The notes beneath the pieces are model-generated. The model was given only the letters and a program-made list of their open reading frames with translations, had not been told where the DNA came from and did no database searches. A program made the translations under genes and the position numbers. Positions 6,081 to 18,356 of a stretch of 24,155 nucleotides of DNA are shown one piece after another (the first letter of the stretch is position 1; each line of letters starts with the position of its first letter). Source of the stretch: an uncultured Pseudomonadota bacterium (lineage in GTDB: Bacteria; Pseudomonadota; Gammaproteobacteria; Steroidobacterales; Steroidobacteraceae); assembly GCA_903890265.1 (NCBI GenBank), contig CAITAM010000126.1:1-24155 (forward strand), in the 5' to 3' direction.

Positions 6081-7058
6081 ATGAAAGCACCGATGACCGT
6101 CACCATTACCGGCGCCGCCGGCCAGATCGGCTACGCACTGGCCTTTCGCGTGGCGTCAGGGCAGATGCTGGGCCCCGATCAGCCGGTCAATCTGAACCTG
6201 CTGGAGATCACCCCGGCACTGCCAGCCCTCGGCGGCGTGGTGATGGAGCTCAACGACTGCGCGTTCCCGACGCTGAACAAGGTCACCGCGACGGACGATG
6301 CGCGCGTCGCCTTCCGCGACTGCGATGTCGGTCTGCTGGTCGGCGCCCGTCCGCGCGGCCCGGGCATGGAGCGCAAGGACCTGCTGCTCGCCAACGCACA
6401 GATCTTCTCCGCTCAGGGCAAGGCCCTTAATGAGGTCGCATCGCGCTCCGTGCGCATCCTCGTGGTCGGCAACCCGGCCAACACCAATGCCCTGATCGCC
6501 AGCCGGAACGCGCCGGACCTCGATCCGCGCCGCTTCACCGCCATGACACGGCTGGATCACAACCGCGGCGTCGCCCAGCTCGCCGAGAAGACCGGCAGCC
6601 ACGTGACGGACATCCGCCACATGACGATCTGGGGCAACCACAGCGCGACGCAGTACCCCGACCTGCACCACTGCACCGTGGCGGGCAAGGCGGCCCTGAC
6701 GCTCGTCGATCAGGCGTGGTACGCCGACACCTTCATCCCGACCGTGCAACAGCGCGGTGCGGCGATCATCAAGGCCCGCGGCGCGTCCTCGGCGGCCTCC
6801 GCCGCGTCAGCCGCCATCGACCACGTGCGCACCTGGGTGCTCGGCTCGCCGACGGGTGACTGGGTCAGCATGGGCATTCCCTCGGATGGCAGCTACGGCA
6901 TCGCCGAGGGCCTGATCTACTCGTATCCCGTCACCTGCAGTGGTGGCGACTACCATATCGTTCAGGGGCTTGAGATCAATGATTTCAGCCGCCAGCGGAT
7001 GGAAGCCACGCGCGCGGAACTTGCCGAAGAACGGGACGGCGTCAAAGATCTGCTCTAA
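6081..7058 (+). CDS. mdh: NAD-dependent malate dehydrogenase
   Basis: A 325-residue cytosolic enzyme that interconverts malate and oxaloacetate in the TCA cycle. It belongs to the group with GAAGQIGYALAFR as the nucleotide loop (residues 11-23). Active-site marks: GARPRGPGMERKD (88-100, substrate arginines R92 and R98), RLDHNR (157-162, with D159) and the catalytic histidine H187 in WGNHSATQYPD. The acidic E42 after the second strand favours NAD over NADP. The length is normal. The start (MKAPMTVTITGAAG) has GGAG seven bases before it; the frame is open upstream but without signs of coding. The gene stands alone on its transcript, divergent from the lipoprotein operon and 181 nt ahead of the histidine kinase gene. 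Confidence 0.96.
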   Translation: MKAPMTVTITGAAGQIGYALAFRVASGQMLGPDQPVNLNLLEITPALPALGGVVMELNDCAFPTLNKVTATDDARVAFRDCDVGLLVGARPRGPGMERKDLLLANAQIFSAQGKALNEVASRSVRILVVGNPANTNALIASRNAPDLDPRRFTAMTRLDHNRGVAQLAEKTGSHVTDIRHMTIWGNHSATQYPDLHHCTVAGKAALTLVDQAWYADTFIPTVQQRGAAIIKARGASSAASAASAAIDHVRTWVLGSPTGDWVSMGIPSDGSYGIAEGLIYSYPVTCSGGDYHIVQGLEINDFSRQRMEATRAELAEERDGVKDLL

Positions 7059-7134
7059 GCCCCGGCGCAGCCTCGGGCAGGGGCTGGAGGGCGGTTCAAG
7101 TATCGCCGGGGGCGGCCGAAAGAGAGGACAGGTA

Positions 7135-7157
7135 CTGGCGGGCGTACTGCCCGCCAG
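7135..7157 (+). terminator. Hairpin behind mdh
   Basis: A perfect 9-bp stem with a 5-nt loop (CTGGCGGGC, GTACT, GCCCGCCAG) lies 76 nt past the mdh stop. No T-run follows. It is the likeliest structure to end or protect the mdh transcript. A weaker repeat, AGCCCC...GGGGCT, lies directly at the mdh stop (7058-7085). Confidence 0.4.
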
Positions 7158-7204
7158 CGTCCCCTGCCCGCGGTGACTGGCGACGGATGCGCCATTCGGC
7201 CTCG

Positions 7205-7222
7205 GCAGGGACCCGTCCCTGC
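7205..7222 (+). repeat. Inverted repeat just upstream of the kinase start
   Basis: GCAGGGAC-CC-GTCCCTGC has perfect 8-nt arms around a 2-nt centre and ends 17 nt before the ATG of the hybrid kinase. As RNA it would fold as a 7-bp stem with a 4-nt loop. As DNA it could be an operator. No ribosome-binding sequence is visible between it and the start codon. Confidence 0.4.
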
Positions 7223-7239
7223 GAGGCCCCGAACGCGCC

Positions 7240-10953
<3,714 letters not shown>

Positions 10954-11008
10954 CGGACTACGGCCGGGCCCCAAAGCGCGGCACCGACGGCGCGCGCGGC
11001 AGTTCCGC

Positions 11009-11014
11009 TATAGT
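11009..11014 (+). promoter_or_regulatory. Candidate -10 box of fadE
   Basis: TATAGT matches the -10 consensus at 5 of 6 positions, about 120 nt before the fadE start in otherwise GC-rich DNA. No convincing -35 box lies 16-18 bp upstream, so an activator or another sigma factor may be needed. Confidence 0.3.
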
Positions 11015-11053
11015 GTCAGCCTGATCGCCAGCCAGCGCCCCACGGGAGTCTCG

Positions 11054-11065
11054 CGGCACGTGCCG
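11054..11065. repeat. 12-bp palindrome in the fadE leader
   Basis: CGGCACGTGCCG is a perfect palindrome 70 nt before the fadE start, downstream of the candidate -10. It could be a regulator site. It does not look like the E. coli FadR site or the PsrA site that I know. Confidence 0.25.
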
Positions 11066-11135
11066 TCCACGGCGGCGGCAGAGTCCGGGCAGACCCGGGA
11101 CGAACCGGCAGCGAGCCCCCGACCCGGAGCACGCC

Positions 11136-13601
11136 ATGCCCATACTGATTCACGCCCTGATCGTCATGCCCGCCTTCCTCGTCGCGCTGATGGTGCTGGC
11201 CTACCTGCGGGTCAGCCTGACCTGGACGGTGGCGATCCTCGCTCCGGCGCTCCTCGTGGATACCGCGCTCGTGGGGGTGGGTAACCTGCACATCTGGCTG
11301 CTGTGGCTCGTGCTGTCCCCGCTCCTGCTGCTCAGTATCCGGCCGCTGCGCCGCGCGCTGATTACCGGACCTTTCCTGCCGGTCTACCGCCGGATGCTGC
11401 CGACGATGTCATCGACCGAGCGGGAAGCCCTCGAGGCCGGGACCGTCTGGTGGGACGGCGAGCTGTTCACCGGTGACCCGAACTGGTCGCGCCTCATGCA
11501 GGCCAAGGCGCCACGGCTCACCGCCGAAGAACAGGCGTTCATCGACCGGGACTGCGAAGAGCTGTGCCTGATGGTCGACGACTGGGATATCACTCACCGG
11601 CGCGGCGATCTGCCGCCGGCGGTGTGGGATTACCTGAAGTCGCACGGTTTCTTCGCCATGATCATCCCGAAGGAATACGGCGGCCTCGGCTACTCTGCCT
11701 ACGCGCATTCCTGCGTGCTGGCCAAGCTCGCGAGCCGCAGCGGCACGCTGGCTTCAACCGTCGCGGTACCGAATTCACTGGGCCCTGCCGAGCTCCTCGT
11801 CCACTACGGCACCGCGGCGCAGAAGGATTTCTACCTGCCCCGACTCGCGCGCGGCGAGGAAGTGCCCTGCTTCGCGCTGACCGGCCCGCGTGCCGGTTCG
11901 GACGCGTCATCGATTCCCGATACCGGCATCGTCTGCCGCGGTCTCTACGACGGTCGGGAAGTCGTCGGTATCCGACTCAACTTTGAGAAGCGCTACATCA
12001 CGCTCGCGCCGGTCGCGACCGTCATCGGCCTCGCCTTTCGCCTGTTCGATCCGGAGCGCCTGCTGGGGGGTGAGGCCGATCGCGGCATCACCTGCGCACT
12101 CATTCCGCGCGCGACACCCGGCATTTCCATCGGCCGGCGCCATTACCCGCTGAATATCCCGTTCCAGAACGGCCCTATCCACGGCCATGACGTCTTCATA
12201 CCGGTCGATTTCGTGATCGGCGGACCGGCCATGGTGGGCCAGGGCTGGCGCATGCTGGTCGAACAGCTCTCGGTCGGGCGGTGCATCTCGCTGCCGTCCA
12301 ACTCGACGGGCGGTGCCAAGGCGGGGGTCTACGCCACGGGTGCCTACGCGCGCATCCGCCGCCAGTTCAACGCGCCCGTCGGTCGCTTCGAGGGGATTGC
12401 GGAAATCATCGCGCGGATGGCCGGTCACACTTACATCATGGACGCCGCGCGTTCGGTAACGGCCGGCGCGATCGACGGCGGCGAGAAGCCCTCCGTGCCA
12501 TCGGCCATGCTGAAATACCACGTCACCGAACTCGGGCGGCTCGTGGCCAACGACGCGATGGACGTCCAGGGCGGCAAAGGCATCTGCCTTGGCCCCCGCA
12601 ACTACCTCGCGCGTGCCTACCAGGTCGTGCCGGTGACGATCACCGTGGAGGGCGCGAACATCCTGACGCGCAACCTCATCATCTTCGGCCAGGGCGCCGT
12701 GCGCTGCCACCCGTACGTGCTGAAGGAAATGAACGCGGCCCGCGACACCGACCGCGCCCGCGGCCTGCACGACTTTGACGCCGCACTGGTCGGGCATATC
12801 GGTTTCACCATATCAAACGCGGTGCGCTCGCTTGTCATGGCGCTGACGCTCGCCCGCTTCTCGCCGACACCGACCCACGGATCTTCCCGTCGCTACTTCC
12901 AGCACGTCACGCGCTTCAGCGCGAGCTTTGCGTTCGCGACTGACGTTGCGATGCTCTCCCTCGGTGGCTACCTGAAGAAGAAGGAGAGCCTCTCCGCCCG
13001 GCTCGGTGACGTTCTTTCCTACATGTACCTCGCCTCGATGGTGCTCAAGCATCACCACGACCAGGGCGAACCGGAGGCCGATCAGCCGCTGGTCGAGTGG
13101 GCCTGCCGCTCGCTGCTGTACCGGGCGCAGGAGCAGATGCACGCCTTCCTGCGCAATTTCCCGAACCGCCCCCTCGCCTTCATCATGCGAGGCTTCATTT
13201 TTCCGCGCGGTCTCACGTACTCCGCACCCAGCGACCGGCTGGCAGGCGCCATCACCGACATGATGATCAACCCGACCGATACCCGCGCAAGGCTGTGCGC
13301 GGGCATTTTCGACCGTCTGGATGCCGGCAACCCGCTCGGGCTGCTCCAGGAAGCGCTGCTCCTGTGTGCCGAGGCCGAGGTCATCGAGCGCAAGATCCGC
13401 GTCGACGGCATCAAGACCGGCCGCGTGACGGCACTCGACCTGCCCGGCCAGATCGCCGAGGCCGCCACCGCCGGCATCATTTCAGCGGACGAGGCGAGGA
13501 TTCTGGCCGCCTACGACGCGAAGGTGATGGAACTCGTCCACGTCGACGATTTTGATACGAGCGAGATCGGCACGCAGCGCGGGTTGGCGACGACCCACTG
13601 A
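11136..13601 (+). CDS. fadE: Long-form acyl-CoA dehydrogenase FadE
   Basis: An 821-residue FAD enzyme that makes the first double bond in fatty-acid beta-oxidation. It is the long E. coli type (about 814 residues). Residues 1-70 hold three hydrophobic stretches that anchor it to the inner membrane. Then comes the hallmark MSSTEREALEAGTVWWDGELF (91-111), HGFFAMIIPKEYGGLGYSAYA, NSLGPAELLVHYGT, the FAD/substrate loop FALTGPRAGSDASSIPDTG, and near 505-520 EGANILTRNLIIFGQGAVRCHPY. The C-terminal 280 residues form the extra domain seen only in this subgroup. The start is ATG with GGAG seven bases before it. It is a single gene, with 182 nt of leader DNA containing a -10-like box and a palindrome. 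Several other fatty-acid genes lie downstream, but not in the same transcript. Confidence 0.96.
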   Translation: MPILIHALIVMPAFLVALMVLAYLRVSLTWTVAILAPALLVDTALVGVGNLHIWLLWLVLSPLLLLSIRPLRRALITGPFLPVYRRMLPTMSSTEREALEAGTVWWDGELFTGDPNWSRLMQAKAPRLTAEEQAFIDRDCEELCLMVDDWDITHRRGDLPPAVWDYLKSHGFFAMIIPKEYGGLGYSAYAHSCVLAKLASRSGTLASTVAVPNSLGPAELLVHYGTAAQKDFYLPRLARGEEVPCFALTGPRAGSDASSIPDTGIVCRGLYDGREVVGIRLNFEKRYITLAPVATVIGLAFRLFDPERLLGGEADRGITCALIPRATPGISIGRRHYPLNIPFQNGPIHGHDVFIPVDFVIGGPAMVGQGWRMLVEQLSVGRCISLPSNSTGGAKAGVYATGAYARIRRQFNAPVGRFEGIAEIIARMAGHTYIMDAARSVTAGAIDGGEKPSVPSAMLKYHVTELGRLVANDAMDVQGGKGICLGPRNYLARAYQVVPVTITVEGANILTRNLIIFGQGAVRCHPYVLKEMNAARDTDRARGLHDFDAALVGHIGFTISNAVRSLVMALTLARFSPTPTHGSSRRYFQHVTRFSASFAFATDVAMLSLGGYLKKKESLSARLGDVLSYMYLASMVLKHHHDQGEPEADQPLVEWACRSLLYRAQEQMHAFLRNFPNRPLAFIMRGFIFPRGLTYSAPSDRLAGAITDMMINPTDTRARLCAGIFDRLDAGNPLGLLQEALLLCAEAEVIERKIRVDGIKTGRVTALDLPGQIAEAATAGIISADEARILAAYDAKVMELVHVDDFDTSEIGTQRGLATTH

Positions 13602-13706
13602 CGGTGATCGCGCACGACGCGGTTTCAGGGTTAAGCTCGGCGGCGCCAAGGTGACGCGAACGCACCGCGGCGCCATCGATCAAACCTGCCTGACGGAACG
13701 GAAGCC

Positions 13707-14405
13707 ATGGACCTTCAGCTGATACGCGAAAAGCAACTTGTCGAGCGCTGGATTGCGGGCCGTCTGACGCCGCCGGAGATGCGGTTCTTCGAGGACATGA
13801 TCCGCAAAAAGCCCGCCATGGCGGACACGCTCGGACTGCCCGACGCGCTGAAACGTCTGATGCGGCTGCTCGACGACACCGGCACCGAATGGCAGGAACG
13901 CCCGCCGCGCTTCTGGCACAACCCGCTGGTGCCGATTCTCCTGGCCGCCGTCGCCACCGTGGCACTGATCGCGGCTGTCTATGCGTTCCTGAATGCCCAG
14001 CACCTTGGCGCCAGATACGCGGCGCTGCAGGCGGACGCGCTGACGGGCCTCCTGAACGAGCCGATCCAGACCGTCACCACGGCCGTGCGGCTGACAAAGC
14101 CGGGCGACCCGGGTGTTGCGACGTACAACCTCGGCAATCGCAAGTCGCCGAGCTTCGCCGAGCTGCGCGCCGATGTGCGTCTGCAGACCGGTCACCTGTA
14201 TTCGGTACGCCTGCAGCGCGACGACGGAACGTTCTGGGGTCGGTTCGACAACCTGCTCAGGGACTCCAACGGCGAACTGCGCTTTGCCGTCAATTCCGGG
14301 GCACTGCCAGCCGGCAAGTTCCGGCTGGAGGTACGGCAGGTCAACCTGCGCGGCGAAGGGGACGTCATCGGTGTCGCCAACCTGAACGTCGGCGCCGCCA
14401 ACTGA
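13707..14405 (+). CDS. Single-span membrane protein with anti-sigma-like N-terminus, unknown function
   Basis: A 232-residue protein that I cannot name. Residues 1-57 are charged and helical (EKQLVERWIAGRLTPPEMRFFEDMI...), like the cytoplasmic sigma-binding part of anti-sigma factors, but without the zinc-binding His/Cys set. One membrane helix follows at 73-95 (PLVPILLAAVATVALIAAVYAFL). Residues 96-232 would be periplasmic: a stretch around TVTTAVRLT, then a beta-rich region with ELRADVRLQTGHLYSVRLQRDDG and KFRLEVRQVN, ending NLNV. No sigma-factor gene is adjacent. The ATG has only a weak purine stretch (CGGAAG) before it. Its stop is 1 bp from the stop of ybbP on the other strand. An anti-sigma-like regulator is the best guess; a divisome- or transport-associated anchor is possible. 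Confidence 0.72.
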   Translation: MDLQLIREKQLVERWIAGRLTPPEMRFFEDMIRKKPAMADTLGLPDALKRLMRLLDDTGTEWQERPPRFWHNPLVPILLAAVATVALIAAVYAFLNAQHLGARYAALQADALTGLLNEPIQTVTTAVRLTKPGDPGVATYNLGNRKSPSFAELRADVRLQTGHLYSVRLQRDDGTFWGRFDNLLRDSNGELRFAVNSGALPAGKFRLEVRQVNLRGEGDVIGVANLNVGAAN

Positions 14406-14406
14406 G

Positions 14407-16898
14407 TCAGCCGGCTCTGAGCACGAGCGCCGGCGAGGTGTTGACGACTCGACGCGCGGCGAGCACGCCCGCGGCGCCCACGAGGAGCGTGCCGGCAACG
14501 GGTCCGATGAGCCACGGCCAGGGGTCTGGATGGTAGGGAAGTGCCATCAGACGCGACGACAGCGCATAGTGCGCAGCGGTTGACGCGGCGGCCGCGAGCA
14601 CGCCGGACAGCGCGCCGAGACTCGCGAATTCCGTTGCCACGCTGATGAGGATCAGCGAGCGGCTGGCGCCGAGCGCCCGCAGCGTGGCGCTCTCGAAGCG
14701 CCGCTCGTCCTGGCTTGCCTCCACCATGGCGAGCAGGACGATGATCCCGGCGACGAGCGTAAACAGCGACACGCTCTCGACGCCGAGCGCGGCCCGATCG
14801 AGGACGCTCCGCACCTGGCTGAGAATCGCGTCGACGTCAAACAGCGTGACGGTTGGAAACTGGTGGATGAACTGGACCAGCATCGGCCTCGCCGCCGGCG
14901 CCACGTAGAAGCTCGTCATGTACGTGCCGGCCGATGAGTCGAGCACGCCCGGCCGGAACAGCAGAAAGAAGTTCGGGCGAAAGCCGTCCCAGCGCACCTT
15001 GCGCACGTTGGCCACGCGAGCCTCGATCCGCTCGCCCGCGACGTCAAAACCCATCCTGTCGCCGGGCTTGATGCCAAGGTCCTCCGAGTACTCGGAAGCA
15101 ACCGATACTTCCGGTTCACGGCCGGCGCCCGGGCCCCACCATGCACCCGCGGTGAGGCGATTGTCGGCCGGCAGCGTCGCGGACCAGCTTAAGTTCTGTT
15201 CACGCTCGGCGAACGCTCGCGCGCGCTCGCTGGTCAGACGCAGGTCACCCACGGCTACGCCGTTAACATCGGTCAGACGGGCGCGTACCCACGGGTAGAG
15301 CGTCGGCTGGGCGATGCCGTGCACACGGAAGAACTCGTGCAGTGCCGTCGTCTCGCCCGGCTGAATGTTGATGACGAAGTGATTGGGTGCGTCGGGTGGA
15401 AGCGACGCGTGCCATTCGCGCAGAAGGTCATTGCGGACGACGAGCAGGAGCAGCAGCACCGTCAGGCCGAGACCGAAGGCCACGATCTGCACGGCACTCG
15501 CGGCCTGGCGCCGCGCAAGGTTGGCCATACCGTATCGCCAGGCGACGCCCGCGCTGCCACGCAACCGACCGGCCAGGCGAACGAGACCGAGTCCGGCCAG
15601 AAAATAAATGATGCCCGCAACCCCGAGACCGAGTGCCGCGTACACGACGAGCCGCGTGTCCCGCAGCAGGAACACGAGAATCGCCATCAGCGCGAGGACC
15701 GCCAGCACGTAGGGAATCCCGTGCCGCAGGCGCCGCGGCTCCAGGTTGCGCGACAGGACCCGCGCCGGCGGCGTGTCACTGAGCTCGAGCAGCGGTGCGA
15801 GCGCGAAACCGAGCATGATCAGCATCGTCGTTGCGAGGGCAGCGAGCGCCGGCCGCCAGGACGGCGCCGGCAGCGCGCCGGTCAGAAGATCGCCAAGCAG
15901 CCTCGCGAGCGCCCACTGCGCCGCAAGCCCGAGCAGGCAGCCGGCGGCCGTCGCCGTCAGCGCGGCAAAGCCGAGCTCGATGGTGCTCACGACGAAGACG
16001 AATCGCCGGGAGCTGCCGAGACAGCGCAGCAAAGCGGCGGCGTCACGGTGCCGTACGGCGTAGCGCCGCGCCGTGATCGCCACGCTGATGGCTGCCAGCA
16101 CGAGGGTGGCGAGGACAGCCAGCGACAGGAACCGCGCGCTTCGGCCGAGCGCACTGTCGAGCTGATTGCTGGCTTCGCGCGCCTCGACCAGCCGCTCGCC
16201 GGCACCGTGGACGGGCTTCAGCCAGGCGGCAAAGTCGGCCACGGCATCCGGCGTACCCGCCACCAGCAGCGCCCACGTGGCACGACTGCCGGGCTGGATA
16301 AGCCCCGTGCTCTCCAGGTCGTCGATGCCAAGGACGACGCTTGGCGACAGGTCGGCGAACCCGGACCCCTGGTCAGGACGGTAATCGAGCACCGCACCGA
16401 CGGTGAAGGCACGGGTGCCGATGGTGAGGCTGCCGCCGACCGGCAGGCCAAGGCTCGCGAGCAGGCGTCCGTCCACCCAAAGCGTGCCGGCGGGCGGCGC
16501 TCCCGCCGCCTCGTGTGCCGGACCGAAGGGCTCCGCCGCGAGCCGCACCCGGCCGCGCAGCGGGTAGGCCGGACTGACCCCCCGCAGCGACGCCAGGTGG
16601 CCCTCCGAGCCCGCGTACACCATGCTGGCAAACGACAGCACACGCGCCGTGGCGAGCCCGCGGCGGGTGGCTTCGGCGCTGTACCGGCCGTTGCCGTCGA
16701 GCGGATGACCCGACTCCAGCCGCAGGTCCGCCGCGAGCACTTCTCCGGCCTGCTCGGCCATGGCCCGCGCCAGGCGATCAGTGAAGAAGCCGACGGCGGA
16801 CAGGGCAGCGACCGCAACCGCGAGCGCGGTGATGAGAACGGCGAGCTCACCGGCCCGCAGATCGCGCCAGTAGGCGAGCGCCGCAAAGCGCAGCGCCT

Positions 16899-16902
<4 letters not shown>
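14407..16902 (-). CDS. ybbP: YbbP-family ABC transporter permease
   Basis: An 831-residue permease with FtsX-like domains (E. coli YbbP is about 800). A first helix at about 18-42 is followed by a large periplasmic domain, a block of helices from about 255 to 470, a second periplasmic domain, and a final set of helices (about 715-825). The C-terminal end contains ESATLRALGASRSLIL, the coupling segment of this family. The start overlaps the ybbA stop by four bases (ATGA), so ATPase and permease are co-translated. The ybbA-ybbP pair divergent from tesA is a conserved arrangement in proteobacteria. Its substrate is not settled; links to lipids or hydrophobic compounds have been proposed from its tesA neighbour. 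The gene ends 1 bp from the convergent gene, with no terminator between them. Confidence 0.9.
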
Positions 16903-17612
<710 letters not shown>

Positions 17613-17663
17613 GTTCTGGCGGCCTTCTCAGACGTTGTACGCTTCCACGAGGTTACCTGATCG
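17613..17663. promoter_or_regulatory. Divergent promoter region between ybbA and tesA
   Basis: Only 51 nt separate the two start codons, so the two promoters must overlap here or reach into the coding sequences. I see no hexamer pair good enough to place either promoter. A TTGTAC (17634-17639) on the plus strand and a TACAAC on the minus strand are the nearest. Confidence 0.3.
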
Positions 17664-18353
17664 ATGCGAGACGTTTTGCACCGCACGCTGATCGCCTGCC
17701 TGCTGATCCTGGCGGGTAGCCGCGCCGTGCTGGCGCAGACCGCCCCGACGCCGGCCATCCTGGTCCTTGGCGACAGCATCAGTGCCGCCTACGGACTCAA
17801 CGTCAACGAGGGCTGGGTGGCACTGATGGGGCAGAAACTCGCCCGCGCAGGCTACGGCTATCACCTTGTCAATGCCAGCGTCAGCGGCGAGACCACCGCG
17901 GGCGCACTCGCAAGGCTGCCCCATCTTCTTGACGTAAACCATCCTCGCATCGTCATCATCGAGCTCGGTGGCAATGACGGCCTGCGAGGCCTGCCGGTGC
18001 CCGAGGCCCGCGCCAACCTCGCGAGGATCGTCGAGCTTGCCCGGGCGGCCGGCGCGAAGCCCCTGCTGCTCGGCATGCGCGTGCCACCCAACTACGGCCC
18101 GCAGTACACCGCGGCCTTCGCCGCCATGTACGACGACACCGCACGCGAGTTGCACGTGCCGCTGGTGCCGTTCCTGCTGTCCAGCATCGCTGCCAGTGAT
18201 TCGAACTTCCAGGCCGACCGGATTCACCCGACGGCCGCGGCACAGCCGGCGCTGGTCGACGTCGTCTGGCCAATGCTCACGCCGTTGCTCGGCAAGGACA
18301 AGGCCGGCAGCGCCGGGAGTGTCGCCCGTTCCGCCACGACGACGGGGCACTGA
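17664..18353 (+). CDS. tesA: Periplasmic GDSL esterase: acyl-CoA thioesterase I / lysophospholipase L1
   Basis: A 229-residue SGNH/GDSL hydrolase. A signal peptide (residues 1-24, ending AVLA before Q25) sends it to the periplasm. Catalytic blocks: GDSIS with nucleophile S38, G75 in SGETTAG, N104 in GGND, and D185/H188 in DRIHPTA. TesA enzymes split acyl thioesters, lysophospholipids and esters. Length and order fit; the C-terminal 20 residues are an extra Ser/Thr/Ala tail. It is divergent from ybbA-ybbP, as in E. coli, and its stop is only 3 nt from the LplT-PlsC fusion, so the two are one operon. This supports a role in lysophospholipid breakdown or remodelling. An arylesterase label is also used for close relatives. 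Confidence 0.93.
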   Translation: MRDVLHRTLIACLLILAGSRAVLAQTAPTPAILVLGDSISAAYGLNVNEGWVALMGQKLARAGYGYHLVNASVSGETTAGALARLPHLLDVNHPRIVIIELGGNDGLRGLPVPEARANLARIVELARAAGAKPLLLGMRVPPNYGPQYTAAFAAMYDDTARELHVPLVPFLLSSIAASDSNFQADRIHPTAAAQPALVDVVWPMLTPLLGKDKAGSAGSVARSATTTGH

Positions 18354-18356
18354 GGC

